Made by a program: the position numbers and the translations under genes. A DNA stretch of 64,000 bases from an uncultured Opitutaceae bacterium. Its GTDB lineage: Bacteria; Verrucomicrobiota; Verrucomicrobiia; Opitutales; Opitutaceae. The DNA lies in NCBI GenBank assembly GCA_937958045.1, contig CALFXL010000002.1, forward strand, positions 39,193 through 103,192, written 5' to 3'. Shown one piece after another: positions 1 through 9,512 of the stretch. Below the pieces are notes generated by a model, which saw only the letters and a list, made by a program, of their open reading frames with translations, was not told the DNA's origin and searched no databases. Every line of letters begins with the position of its first letter. Within the stretch, counting starts at the first letter, position 1.

Positions 1-3000
1 CATTTAGGTGCCAGCGATAGGTGAGTGCGTGGGCATCGGCCGCTTGGACGCTAAGCGTAAATGACGAATTGATTGACGGGGTGCCGCCTTGGGGCTGCGC
101 GGTGATTGTCGGCGGCGTGGTATCGACCGTGACGGTGAAGTCGGCGGACGTCGCGCTGGTGTTGCCGGCGGTATCTCCGGCGAATGCCGTGAACACGTGG
201 AAGCCATCGGCGAGTGCGGTTGCGCTGTAATCGAACGACCACACGCCGCCGGCATCACTGGTGGTCGTGCCAATGATACCAACGCCATTGCGCGAAAGCG
301 TGACGGTTACCAACGGATCGGAGACGCCGGCGAAGACGAGTGTATTCACATTTGTGATACGATCAGTGGCGCTGATGCCGGTGTCGTTGGCGATCGCGAC
401 GATTTCAGGCGCGGCGGGAGTTTCCGTGTCGATCTCGACGAGAAAGGTCGCCGACTCGGCGCTGACGTTGCCGGCGACGTCGATCGTTTTTGCCGTGAAG
501 GTGTGTGAGCCTGCCGCGAGAACCGTATCGCTGTAGTCGAACGACCATGCTCCATCGGCGTTGATCGGTGCAGTGCCGATCGAAGTGGTATTGCGGAAGA
601 GCTCTACGCTTTGGCCGGCCTCGCCTGTGCCGGAGAGGATCAAGGTAGTATCGGAGGTGATGCGGTCGCTGTCGCTCGAGCCGGTGTCGTCGGAGATCGC
701 GATCAACACGGGCGCTGCGGGCGCGGTGGTGTCGATGATCACTTCGAGCGCCGCGGAGAGCGGGCCGGTGTTGCCGGAGTTGTCGGTGACGCGTGCGGTG
801 AAGCTGTACGTGCCTTCAGCAAGCGCGCTGGCGAGGGTTATCGACCAGTTGCCGGAGGGATCGACCGAGGTCGTGCCCACGGAGATCGCGTCGGCGAAAA
901 GCTCGATCGAAGCGTTGGCTTCCGCGGTGCCGATGAAGGACGGCAGGGTGACGTTGGTGATGTTGTCCGTTTCGGAGAAACCGCTGTCGCTTTCGGCGGT
1001 GAGATCCGGCGCGGACGAAGCCTCGGGAGCTGTTGTATCGACCGCGTAGTTATTGGAATTGCTCGTGCCGGCGCCGGTGTTGCCGGCGGCATCCACGACT
1101 CCGGTGTTGTCGACCGTAATGACATTAGTCGCCTCTTGAACCGACTCGGATGGCGTAAGCGTGGTCGTCCACGTAATGCTATCTTCGGTGCTCAAGGTGG
1201 AAACGGTTCCGTTACCGACGGTCAGGTCGTTAATATCAAAACCGAAAACCGCTTCGTTAAAGGTGATGGTGACAAGGCTGGTTTCGCCGATCTTGAGCGC
1301 GGTGTCGGCGACTACGATGGTCGCGGTCGGGCGGATGCCATCGATGGCCAGCGCTTTATTCGCGGCGAGAGACCCGGTGCTTCCAGGTGTGGGTAATGTG
1401 AGGATAGCATCCCAATCGGCTTGGCTGCGAATAGAGCCATTGTTGAGCGCGAGCGCCGTGGATGTCGTATAATCGAGATCGACGGAATTATCTCCGGGCT
1501 GAACCGTGTAGATAAACAGCAAGGTCGGAGTGCCGGAGCCGGAATGATACACAGCCGCACGGTCGTCTGTGCCTGTCTCGAGCAGGAGTGTCGGAATGCC
1601 GCCGGTTGTACCGACAACGACGGGGATGTCGAAGGTGACGCTGAGTGTGATCTCGTCGCCAATTTTATAAGTGCCGTCTGCACTCGTGGCGGAGACATCG
1701 AGAACGTTGGGATTTGTCGGGATGCCGAGGATGAAGTCGTTGCCGCTATCGCCGAGATAACTCGCTTTGAGCAACGTGTCGTTACCGGGCGCCAAGAATA
1801 CGCTATTTTGCTCTATATTAGTGAATGTCCCCGTGATGGCATCGTCGCCGTCATTGGCGATGATGGTATAGATGTCGTCCGGAGTTCCGGGATAATCATG
1901 TGCTATAACAAGCGTGGCTCCTGCAACGGTCGCAGTGCCATTGACGATGATCTGGTCATATTGAGTACCCGCTGTGGTGCCATTGATTTCGATGAGCAGA
2001 TTGCTGCCCGGAGCCAGGAAAAGATTGCCATTGATGGTAAGGCTTCCGGGGCTGGCGCCTGGCGAGAGAGTGGCGCCGTTTTGCGCAGTGACGCCGCCGA
2101 CGGAGCCGGTGCCGCTCAAGGTGCTTCCGGTCGACACCGTGATCGCACCTGCGGTGGAGCCCGTGACCCGAAGCTCGCCTGCGGAAACTATTAAATGTCC
2201 GCTATAGGTGTTTGTGTTGGTGAGCAGCAGCAGACTGCTGCCGGTTTTGGTGAGATCTGCGCCACCCGAGATCACACCCGATAAGGTGACGGGGGCTGGC
2301 GTGTGAATCGCCGACACGGCGTCCAATATAATATTATTATCGATCGTCGTGGCGCTGCTGATGGCGAGCGCGCCGCCGTTGAGGCTTATCGAACCGCTGC
2401 CCAGGTTGGCATCGCTGGCGACACTCAAGGTGCCGGCCGAAATTTGGGTAGTGCCCGAATGGGTTTGGGTTCCCGTTAGAGTCAACTCGGCGCTTCCGGT
2501 TTTGATAAAGCTGCCTGAGCCACTTAATACACCGGACAATGTGGCTGCCGCATTGGCTTCTATAGTGCCGCTGCGGCTAACGTTGAAGGCAATGTTGTTA
2601 TCAATGGTGGTAGCGCCAGTCACTGCCAGGGTTCCGCCATTGAAAACGATGTTACCGCTCGTGAGGTTGGCATCACTGGCAACACTCAGGGTACCGGCGC
2701 TCAGGATCACATTGCCGCTGTGAGTTTGTATACCGGTAAGTGTCAGGGATTCGCTGCCGGTTTTCGCCAGGTTGCCTCCGCCTGAAATGATGCCCGAAAG
2801 CGTCGTGGCTGCATCGACCTGGATGGTACTGCTCGCGCTCACGGCCACGGCATTGTCGATGGTAGTGGCACCAGTGACATTCAAGGTGCCGCCGTTGAGA
2901 AGGATGTTGCCAGCCCCGAGATTGGCATCGCTCGCAACCATTAACTTGCCCCCAACTACTGTCGTAGTACCTGTGTAGGTGTTGAGCCCGGTCAATTCAA

Positions 3001-6000
3001 TCGCCGTACCACCGCCGGAGGTGTAGGCATAGGTCGTCAGGTTGCGTGATCCCCCACTTTCGCTGATGACACCGCTGAAGGTAATGGTACCGCCGGATGA
3101 ATCACCGGTACGCAAGGTCGCATCGCCGGCAAGTACTATGTTATTAGTGAAAGTGCGAGTCGGGCCTGCAATGCCCAGGGTGGCGCCATTGGTCAGTGTG
3201 ATCTGGCCGGTGCCTAGAGTACTGCTGTTGATTGCCGCTACCAGGGAGTCGGGGCCGCTGGATGAAATGGTGAGATCACCGGTCAGGCCGCTGGCCTGGG
3301 TCAGGTAAATCCGGCTATCACCAGCATTGAGACTCAAAGCACCGCTACCGGTCATTGCTCCGCCAAACGTGAGGATGACGGCGCTGTTGCTGCCATCCGC
3401 ATTAATGGTCGTAGCACTAGTGACCTGGACAGCCTGGTTAAAGGTGCTATCCTGGGTGGCGTTGACTTCCAAGGTGCCGCCCCCGAGCCTGAGATTACCG
3501 CTGCCAATCATGTCGGCTGAGGCAATGGCAGTTGTACCATTAACCTGGCGCAAGCTCCAGCTGGTAGCGCTGTTACCAGAATTGGTCAGGTTGAGTTTAC
3601 CACCGCCGTTTTTAAGGATCTCGCTGGTGCCACTGATCAGACCCGACAGGGTGGTTTCTATACCAAGGTCGATTTGGATGATGCCGGATTGGCTGGTCAC
3701 ATGGATGTTGTTATCGATGGTCTTGCCGGTGGTATTAACCGAGAAAGCACCGCCGTTGAGCTCCAGGATGCCGGTACCGAGATTCTCATCCCCACCTACG
3801 GCCAGCATGCCTTCTGCAATTGAGGTCACACCGGTATGGCCACTGGTGCCGCTCAAGGTCAGGATGCCGAAAAACCCGGTTTTATTGAATTGGCCACTAC
3901 CGGAGAAAACACCTGAAGCGGCCCAGTCGACATCAGCGTGAAGTGTGCCGCCGCCGTTACCAAAAGACATGGCGTTATCGATAACTGTACCGCCGGTGGA
4001 AACCTTGAGGGTACCGCCATCGAACCGCAAATCGCCGCTACTTAAGGCATCATCCGCCCCAACAGCCAGGATGCCGCCGTTAAGGGCTATATCGCCTGAG
4101 AAGCTGGCTTCGTTGTCTGTGTTGGTCAGGGTCAGGGTGCCAGTGCCGACCTTGGTCAGGGTGGCGGTTCCCACCAGGTTGGAGCCCAGGGTGACGTCAG
4201 AGTTGCCTGTGTTAATCGTCAGGGCGCCATCGAGTGTTAGCGTGCTGCCAGTGACAGTAAGGCCTCGCGCACTGCTGAAATTCAATGTATCTCCCGCGCC
4301 ACTGACGACGCCTGCACCGAAGGTAATGGTGGAGTTGTCCGGCAAGACTACGTAAATGGTATCCGCACTTGCCTGGGCAAGACTGCGATCCAGGGCTTCG
4401 CGCAAGCTAAAGCCATCGGCAGCATCGCCATCGATATCGTCATTGGTGGTATTCACGTAGATGGTTGAACAGGTCAGGGTCACATCGCTGTGGGTAGTCC
4501 TGCCGCCGCTGTCGGTGAGGGAGAAGCGAATGGTGGCATCACCGTAAGGGGTATCGTTGCGGTAGGTGATGTTTCGGATTAGTTGCTCCACCATCGAGGT
4601 ATTTACCGCGATCTCATCTCCGATGAAGCTGATGGTTAATACGCCGCTGCCGTTGGTGAAAGTTGCGAGGCGCTGGCCTCCGTAAGTTATATTCCCGCCG
4701 TCGGTAGCAAAGCTCATGCCCGCATCAAAACCGAAGATGTCATTGGCGGCGGAGTCGGCTATACCGCCGAAGGTGCGTTGTATCAACAGGCTGCCACCGT
4801 TCCAGTTGTCGGCATCATCTTCCACATCGCTAACCTCCACATCGGCGCCGCTGTCCAGTAACACAGTATCGCCGGCGCTATAAGCCATGGAGCCGCTGAG
4901 ATTATTAACAATCGGAGAGTTATTGATGGGCCCAATGAGAATGAAGTCATTGCCGTCGCTACCGGTGTAATTGGCGGTTAATTTCGCGCCGTTGCCGCCA
5001 GCGGTGATAGTGCCTGACTGGGCCAGACCAGCAAAGATGCCGGAAATGTCATCCACACCATCATTATCAATGATGATGTATTCATCACCATTGTCCGCAG
5101 TATAACTGTGGATGGGAGCCAGGATGGCATCGGAAATGTTAACAGCACCGGACACCACCAGCTGATCATAATCATCCCCTGCATCGGTGCCTTTGATCTG
5201 AATGGCCAGAATGCTGCCGGATTGCATATCCAGGCCACCGTTAATGGTCAGTTTACCTATGCCTCCATTAACACCGCTGACACCGGGAGACAGCGTTCCC
5301 CCATTTTGCACGGTAACGATATTGCCCACCGTGCCCGTGCCGCCGAGAGTAGCGCCGTTGGACACATTGGTTGCGCTGACAACGCTGCCAGTGACCAACA
5401 GAGTGCCCGCCGATACCGTCATAGGCCCGGTGGCCGTGTTAGTGGCAGAGAGCGTCAGGGTGCCGGCGCCGGTTTTGTTCAGGGTATTATTGCCGCTGAT
5501 GGCACCTGACCAGGTGAGGTCCGACACAACTTGCAAGGCAGCCGAACCTGTGAGGGACAGATTATTGTCGATGGTGCCGCCGTTGGTCACGGCCAGGGTG
5601 CTGTTTCCCGCACCAAGATTGATAGTGCCGACGCCGAGATTGGCGTCGCCCGCGACACTCAGCGTGCCTCCGTTAATGGTGGTCGAACCTGTATAGGTAT
5701 TTGTGCCGGTCAGCGTGAGTGTGGAGGCGCCCGACTTGGTGAGATTGAAGCCACCATTGATAGCACCCGAAATAGTGGCATTGGCTGCCGCGTTGATAGT
5801 GGCATTGCCGGTCAAGGTGATGGCGTTGTCGATGGTGGTGTTGCCTGTGATCGACAGGGTGGCGGTGTTGGCGAGACTCACAGTTCCGCTGCCGAGGTTG
5901 CTATCGCTCGCAATACTGAGAGCGCCAGCACTGACAATGGTGCCGGCGTAGGTGTTGGTTCCGGATAAGGTGAGCGTCAGGTTGCCAGACTTGGTCAAAT

Positions 6001-8338
6001 TGAAGTTGCCGCTGATATTCCCTGAGACAGTGACGTTGGCGGAGTTGCTGAGGGTGGCGTTGCCGTTGAGCACTATATTGTTAGTAATATCCGTAACGCC
6101 TGTTGCCTCGAGTGTGGTGCCGGAGGCCAACAGTATATTGCCATTACCAAGGGCGGTACTGGCGCCAATGCTCAGCGTGCCGGCGCTGACACTGGTGGTC
6201 CCTGTATAGGTATTGTTTCCCGAAAGCGTTAATTTGGCCGTGCCGGCTTTTATCAGGTTGTCGCCATTGATGATGCCGGAAATGGTCGCGTTGGCAGAAA
6301 CGTTAATGGTGGCCGTGTCTGTAATGGCGATGGCATTGTCGATGGTGGTATTGCCTATAATCGCCAGAGTGGCGTCTGGTGAAGCAAGTATAACAGCGCC
6401 ATTGCCGAGACTGGCATCACTGGCAATAGACAAGGTTCCGCCCGTGACTATAGTGTTGCCGTTATAGGTGTTATTTATACTACCGACTATCATGGTGCCA
6501 GTGCCCTGTTTCCACAGGTTGCCGGAGCCGAAAATAGCGCCGAGGGCATTCGTGCTGGTGTTATTGCCACCGGCGGTCAGGGTGTAGCCTCCAACACCAA
6601 GATCCAGTGTGGCACTTGTAGTGTTCATGGAGAGGCTGCCGACAGTCTGGTCGGAGAGGAGCGTCACCTTGCTGCTGTCATGTATGCGCAAGGCGCTGTT
6701 GGCGGAGACAGAAGCGTCACCATCGAGCCGCACCCAGCCGTAATTGGTGGTAGTGGTGTTGCCGCTATAGCTATTTGTGCCTGAGAGTGTCAGCGAATAG
6801 CCCGCGTTGATGTGCTGGGTGATAGTCAGCCCACCCGTGCCGCTGATATTGCCGGAGAAAGTGGTATTGTCCGTCTGGGTTGTGGTCAGGACACTGCTGC
6901 CCAGGTCGATATTTCCCGCGCCGGAAAGATTGCCAATAGTTTCGTTACTGGAAAGCGCCAGGGTCGCGCCGCTCGCGACGGAGACACTGCTATTGGCCGA
7001 GATGGCATCCCCTCCGCTGAGGGCAAGCGTGCCGGCGGAAACGGTGGTGTCACCGCCGTAGGTGTTGACGCCGGAAAGCTTGAGCGTGCCGGCACCGGTT
7101 TTGGTGAGCGCGCCGTTTTTTATCACGGCACCGATCTCAAGATCAGTGGCGAGGCTCGCGTGGTGGCCCACGGAGATCTGGAGGGTATTACCGTTGAGAT
7201 CGAGTGTGCCGGGGCCTTCGATCGTCGAGCTGACGCTGCTTGCATAGGTGGTGAGGCTGCCCGTCAAAATCAAACTCCCACCGGTACCGGTGATCACTCG
7301 TCCTCCGGTGAGCGTGAGATTGTGGAGGGTGCCGATGCGTCCATTGAGATCGAGTGTGCCGCCTTCATCCACGGTGACCGAAACGGCGCTGGCGATCTGG
7401 CCGTCCGTCACGATTTCCCCGGCGTATTCGGGCTCGGCAAATCTCACGGTAGCGCCGGCGGCGATGGACAGCGCGGTCCCCACGGCGACAGCGCTGTTAC
7501 GCGCGGCGAGGAGGAGGGTGCCTTCGTTGACATTGGTGGTGCCGGAGTACGAGTGATCGGCGCCATTGAAAAGCGTCAGCGTGCCCGTGCCCGTTTTCGT
7601 GAGAGCCTGCGCTCCTCCTAGTCTGGCGTTGAAAACCAATTCGGCGTCGCCCGAGACGTTGATCGCCTGAGGTTCCGCCAGCGTGGTATCGAGCGCATAC
7701 CAGCTTTTGCCGTCGGGCCAGTTGGCCGTGATGCCGCCTGTCAGTGTGATGGGCTCGCCGTAAATGTCGTAGAAATTCGCTTCGATCGTGATCGAGTTGA
7801 TCGGAGTGCCGGTGGGAAGATTGTTGATGCTTTCGCGAGTGGTCACGCCATCGGCGGGGAAAATGAGCGTGGCGCCCGCTTCGGGAGCGACATTACCCAC
7901 CCAGTTTTCAGGGATCGTCCACTCCCGATAAGGCCCGGCGCCGCTCCATACAAACACGCCGTCGGAAGCGGTGATGGTGAATTGTTTCTCGAACGTGCCG
8001 CCGTTGCCGTCGTCGCTCTTGATGCGGATGGAATAACTCCCTGTGACGAGCGTGCTCGAATCATTTGCGAGGAGGGACGATTCGGAAATGGCGAATAACG
8101 CGTTGTCCGTGTCGCCTTCGCCGGCGACGAGCGTGTATGTGTGGTCGCTCGTGTCATCGTCGGCACTGGTCAACATGCCGACCACGGCATTGGCGCCAGC
8201 GGTCTGGTAGATCGTCGTCCGGCTGAGCAATATATCCGTCGGCGCCGCAATGGCAGGCTGAGCGCAGAAAAGAACCGCGGCGAGTAAACCACAGAGCCAG
8301 TGAAGACCTGAAACACGAAAGCGGGAGATATGATGCAT
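1..8338 (-). CDS. Giant secreted repeat protein (autotransporter-associated beta-strand repeats plus Ig-like domains), 3' end outside window
   Basis: The minus frame stays open from the ATG at 8338 to the window edge, giving at least 2,779 residues. I translated it at several points and met no stop. It begins with a signal peptide (hydrophobic core about residues 12-30, ending AIAA). A cadherin-like stretch (about 35-140) follows, then a long array of roughly 85-residue units of the passenger-associated type (KTGTGTLTL, TYSGTT, SAGTLSV, LNGGTL), encoded at about 7600-2200. Downstream are Ig-like domains: DTTAP-rich repeats at 1050-80, then an I-set-like domain ending in LTYRWHLN at the edge. 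The role is probably a cell-surface adhesin or matrix protein. No autotransporter barrel or other anchor is visible because the C-terminus is missing. No Shine-Dalgarno precedes 8338, so the start rests on the signal peptide. Confidence 0.85.
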   Translation of the reverse strand, partial: MHHISRFRVSGLHWLCGLLAAVLFCAQPAIAAPTDILLSRTTIYQTAGANAVVGMLTSADDDTSDHTYTLVAGEGDTDNALFAISESSLLANDSSTLVTGSYSIRIKSDDGNGGTFEKQFTITASDGVFVWSGAGPYREWTIPENWVGNVAPEAGATLIFPADGVTTRESINNLPTGTPINSITIEANFYDIYGEPITLTGGITANWPDGKSWYALDTTLAEPQAINVSGDAELVFNARLGGAQALTKTGTGTLTLFNGADHSYSGTTNVNEGTLLLAARNSAVAVGTALSIAAGATVRFAEPEYAGEIVTDGQIASAVSVTVDEGGTLDLNGRIGTLHNLTLTGGRVITGTGGSLILTGSLTTYASSVSSTIEGPGTLDLNGNTLQISVGHHASLATDLEIGAVIKNGALTKTGAGTLKLSGVNTYGGDTTVSAGTLALSGGDAISANSSVSVASGATLALSSNETIGNLSGAGNIDLGSSVLTTTQTDNTTFSGNISGTGGLTITQHINAGYSLTLSGTNSYSGNTTTTNYGWVRLDGDASVSANSALRIHDSSKVTLLSDQTVGSLSMNTTSATLDLGVGGYTLTAGGNNTSTNALGAIFGSGNLWKQGTGTMIVGSINNTYNGNTIVTGGTLSIASDASLGNGAVILASPDATLAIIGNTTIDNAIAITDTATINVSANATISGIINGDNLIKAGTAKLTLSGNNTYTGTTSVSAGTLSIGASTALGNGNILLASGTTLEATGVTDITNNIVLNGNATLSNSANVTVSGNISGNFNLTKSGNLTLTLSGTNTYAGTIVSAGALSIASDSNLGSGTVSLANTATLSITGNTTIDNAITLTGNATINAAANATISGAINGGFNLTKSGASTLTLTGTNTYTGSTTINGGTLSVAGDANLGVGTINLGAGNSTLAVTNGGTIDNNLSLTGSAALQVVSDLTWSGAISGNNTLNKTGAGTLTLSATNTATGPMTVSAGTLLVTGSVVSATNVSNGATLGGTGTVGNIVTVQNGGTLSPGVSGVNGGIGKLTINGGLDMQSGSILAIQIKGTDAGDDYDQLVVSGAVNISDAILAPIHSYTADNGDEYIIIDNDGVDDISGIFAGLAQSGTITAGGNGAKLTANYTGSDGNDFILIGPINNSPIVNNLSGSMAYSAGDTVLLDSGADVEVSDVEDDADNWNGGSLLIQRTFGGIADSAANDIFGFDAGMSFATDGGNITYGGQRLATFTNGSGVLTISFIGDEIAVNTSMVEQLIRNITYRNDTPYGDATIRFSLTDSGGRTTHSDVTLTCSTIYVNTTNDDIDGDAADGFSLREALDRSLAQASADTIYVVLPDNSTITFGAGVVSGAGDTLNFSSARGLTVTGSTLTLDGALTINTGNSDVTLGSNLVGTATLTKVGTGTLTLTNTDNEASFSGDIALNGGILAVGADDALSSGDLRFDGGTLKVSTGGTVIDNAMSFGNGGGTLHADVDWAASGVFSGSGQFNKTGFFGILTLSGTSGHTGVTSIAEGMLAVGGDENLGTGILELNGGAFSVNTTGKTIDNNIHVTSQSGIIQIDLGIETTLSGLISGTSEILKNGGGKLNLTNSGNSATSWSLRQVNGTTAIASADMIGSGNLRLGGGTLEVNATQDSTFNQAVQVTSATTINADGSNSAVILTFGGAMTGSGALSLNAGDSRIYLTQASGLTGDLTISSSGPDSLVAAINSSTLGTGQITLTNGATLGIAGPTRTFTNNIVLAGDATLRTGDSSGGTITFSGVISESGGSRNLTTYAYTSGGGTAIELTGLNTYTGTTTVVGGKLMVASDANLGAGNILLNGGTLNVTGATTIDNAVAVSASSTIQVDAATTLSGIISGGGNLAKTGSESLTLTGIQTHSGNVILSAGTLSVASDANLTSGNIVFNGGTLAVTGATTIDNNIAFNVSRSGTIEANAAATLSGVLSGSGSFIKTGSAELTLTGTQTHSGTTQISAGTLSVASDANLGSGSISLNGGALAISSATTIDNNIILDAVSAIHTPAPVTLSGVISGGADLTKTGSSLLLLTNTNTYSGHLIVSAGELRVTGSTAGAITVSTGSTLSGTGSVGGVTAQNGATLSPGASPGSLTINGNLFLAPGSNLLIEINGTTAGTQYDQIIVNGTATVAGATLVIAHDYPGTPDDIYTIIANDGDDAITGTFTNIEQNSVFLAPGNDTLLKASYLGDSGNDFILGIPTNPNVLDVSATSADGTYKIGDEITLSVTFDIPVVVGTTGGIPTLLLETGTDDRAAVYHSGSGTPTLLFIYTVQPGDNSVDLDYTTSTALALNNGSIRSQADWDAILTLPTPGSTGSLAANKALAIDGIRPTATIVVADTALKIGETSLVTITFNEAVFGFDINDLTVGNGTVSTLSTEDSITWTTTLTPSESVQEATNVITVDNTGVVDAAGNTGAGTSNSNNYAVDTTAPEASSAPDLTAESDSGFSETDNITNVTLPSFIGTAEANASIELFADAISVGTTSVDPSGNWSITLASALAEGTYSFTARVTDNSGNTGPLSAALEVIIDTTAPAAPVLIAISDDTGSSDSDRITSDTTLILSGTGEAGQSVELFRNTTSIGTAPINADGAWSFDYSDTVLAAGSHTFTAKTIDVAGNVSAESATFLVEIDTETPAAPEIVAIANDTGISATDRITNVNTLVFAGVSDPLVTVTLSRNGVGIIGTTTSDAGGVWSFDYSATALADGFHVFTAFAGDTAGNTSATSADFTVTVDTTPPTITAQPQGGTPSINSSFTLSVQAADAHALTYRWHLN
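2195..7560 (-). repeat. Tandem ~255-bp (85-residue) beta-strand repeat array inside the giant protein
   Basis: Equivalent TYSG-type positions fall at about 2201, 2456, 2717 and 2972, and again at 5690, 5945, 6203 and 6461. Spacing is 255-261 bp, always in frame. Less regular units (about 290-300 bp apart) continue at 6764 and 7055, with another at 7544. Each unit carries K-TG-(S/T)-LTLTG, N-TYSG, SAGTLSVASDANLG, LNGGTL and TIDN motifs. Units are diverged in sequence, so this is a protein-level repeat rather than a recent DNA amplification. Confidence 0.8.
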
Positions 8339-8502
8339 GGAAAAGGACAGGCCGGCGGCCCCCCTTTTCGCATCGGGTCCTTCGCGTTGAAGCTTAAGGA
8401 GTTTTTATGAATCCCATGAGGTTACGTGCTCAGGCGAGAAGCCTGCCGATCAACACCGCGCGGAGCGGAGTGTTTTGAACCGATCCATCCCCGGCGCTCG
8501 TT

Positions 8503-9363
8503 TTAGAGCCCGGCGGCTTTCTTACGACGCAGCTCGTGCGCTTTCGCGACGGAGAGAAATTCGTAGAAGCCGTGCAACTTGGCGAAGTAGTAGCCGGCGC
8601 GTCCGTCGAGGATGCCGAGCTGGAAAAAGTAAACATAGCAGAAACGCAGCGTCGGGCGGAAAGGGAGGCGGCGCACGAATTGTTTCAGGCGACGCTTAAA
8701 CTTGGTGCCGCCGAGCTGGAGATGTTGGGCGGCGTGCGCGCCTTCCTGGACGTCAAGTGCCGCTTCCCAGTTGGAGTAACGGTTGTGCTTCTCGACAAAA
8801 ACATCGACCGAGGGAAACGCGTAGTGGTCCATCTCCGACTTGAGGCGACCGGTCTCGCCTTGGACGACGATGTGTTCGTGGACCTCGTTGTCGCCGCTGC
8901 CGGTCGCGCCGGCGACGAGGCGTTCATAGCGGCCGAGTTTGTGTTTAAAGAGACGCAGATTCCAGTTCGGGTAATACGCGTGCTTCAACCATTGGCCCAT
9001 GAACATGAAGCGGCGGTTGATCCAGTATCCAGTTTTTCCATACCCGTCGTGCGCGATGATGTCGGCAAACTCCGCGGCGGTTTCGGGCGGCAACACTTCG
9101 TCGGCATCGACGATAAAAACCCATTCGTGCTTGAACGGCAGATTCTCGAGCGCCCAGTTTTTCTTCTTGGGCCAGACGCCGTTGAAATCGAATTGGACGA
9201 CTTTCGCGCCGGTGGCTTCGGCGATGGCCTGCGAGCCGTCGGTGCTGTGGGAATCCACCACGAAAATCTCGTCGGCCCACGCGAGTGCGGCGAGGCAGCG
9301 CGGGAGATTGGCAGCCTCGTTTTTGATCGGGATCAGGATGGAGACGGGTACTTTCGGATTCAC
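8503..9363 (-). CDS. Family 2 glycosyltransferase (LPS/EPS type)
   Basis: A 286-residue cytoplasmic glycosyltransferase of the GT-A fold. The N-terminus has the GT2 strand VSILIPIKNEAANL, then VVDSHSTDG at about 36-44 and the metal-binding VDADE at 85-89 (D86, D88). A KKKNWALENLPFKHEW segment resembles WaaE/KdtX-like enzymes that add glucose or heptose to LPS core. The GTG at 9363 is chosen because the family fold begins a few residues later; the longer frame upstream is low-complexity shadow. It is the last gene of the sugar cluster and sits just upstream of the giant surface protein. Donor and acceptor sugars cannot be read from sequence. Confidence 0.85.
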   Translation of the reverse strand: MNPKVPVSILIPIKNEAANLPRCLAALAWADEIFVVDSHSTDGSQAIAEATGAKVVQFDFNGVWPKKKNWALENLPFKHEWVFIVDADEVLPPETAAEFADIIAHDGYGKTGYWINRRFMFMGQWLKHAYYPNWNLRLFKHKLGRYERLVAGATGSGDNEVHEHIVVQGETGRLKSEMDHYAFPSVDVFVEKHNRYSNWEAALDVQEGAHAAQHLQLGGTKFKRRLKQFVRRLPFRPTLRFCYVYFFQLGILDGRAGYYFAKLHGFYEFLSVAKAHELRRKKAAGL

Positions 9364-9430
9364 GTGGAGGGCACAAAGGTGAGAAGGTGGACTGGCTGGG
9401 CCAAGAGGTAAATCGGTGGATCTGACGGCA

Positions 9431-9509
9431 GTAGTTGGTAATTGGTCGTTGGGAGTTAGGAACTGTGGTGCGGAGGGACTGGAGTTCCCAATTACGAAAC
9501 ACCAACTAC
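9431..9509. repeat. Imperfect intergenic inverted repeat
   Basis: The left arm starts GTAGTTGGTAATTGG at 9431. The right arm ends ACACCAACTAC at 9509, and the arms are largely complementary around a ~20-base centre. It occupies the gap between the acetyltransferase and the last glycosyltransferase, where the transcript would form a long imperfect hairpin. Confidence 0.55.
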
Positions 9510-9512
9510 AAA

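Noticed and set aside
2195..7560. Regular ~255-bp repeats suggestive of a CRISPR array or satellite
   Set aside because: The repeats are long, in frame, diverged in sequence and code for a known beta-strand motif. There are no short identical repeats with spacers.
20..8160. Many plus-strand and other-frame open frames within the giant gene, up to about 270 codons
   Set aside because: They are opposite a continuous minus-strand frame with signal peptide and recognisable repeats, and lack motifs, so they are shadows.
8407..8478. A 23-codon open frame (MNPMRLRAQARSLPINTARSGVF) with TAAGGAG upstream
   Set aside because: It has a good ribosome site, but it is very short, on the strand opposite the two flanking genes, and has no recognisable homology. 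I do not list it as a gene.
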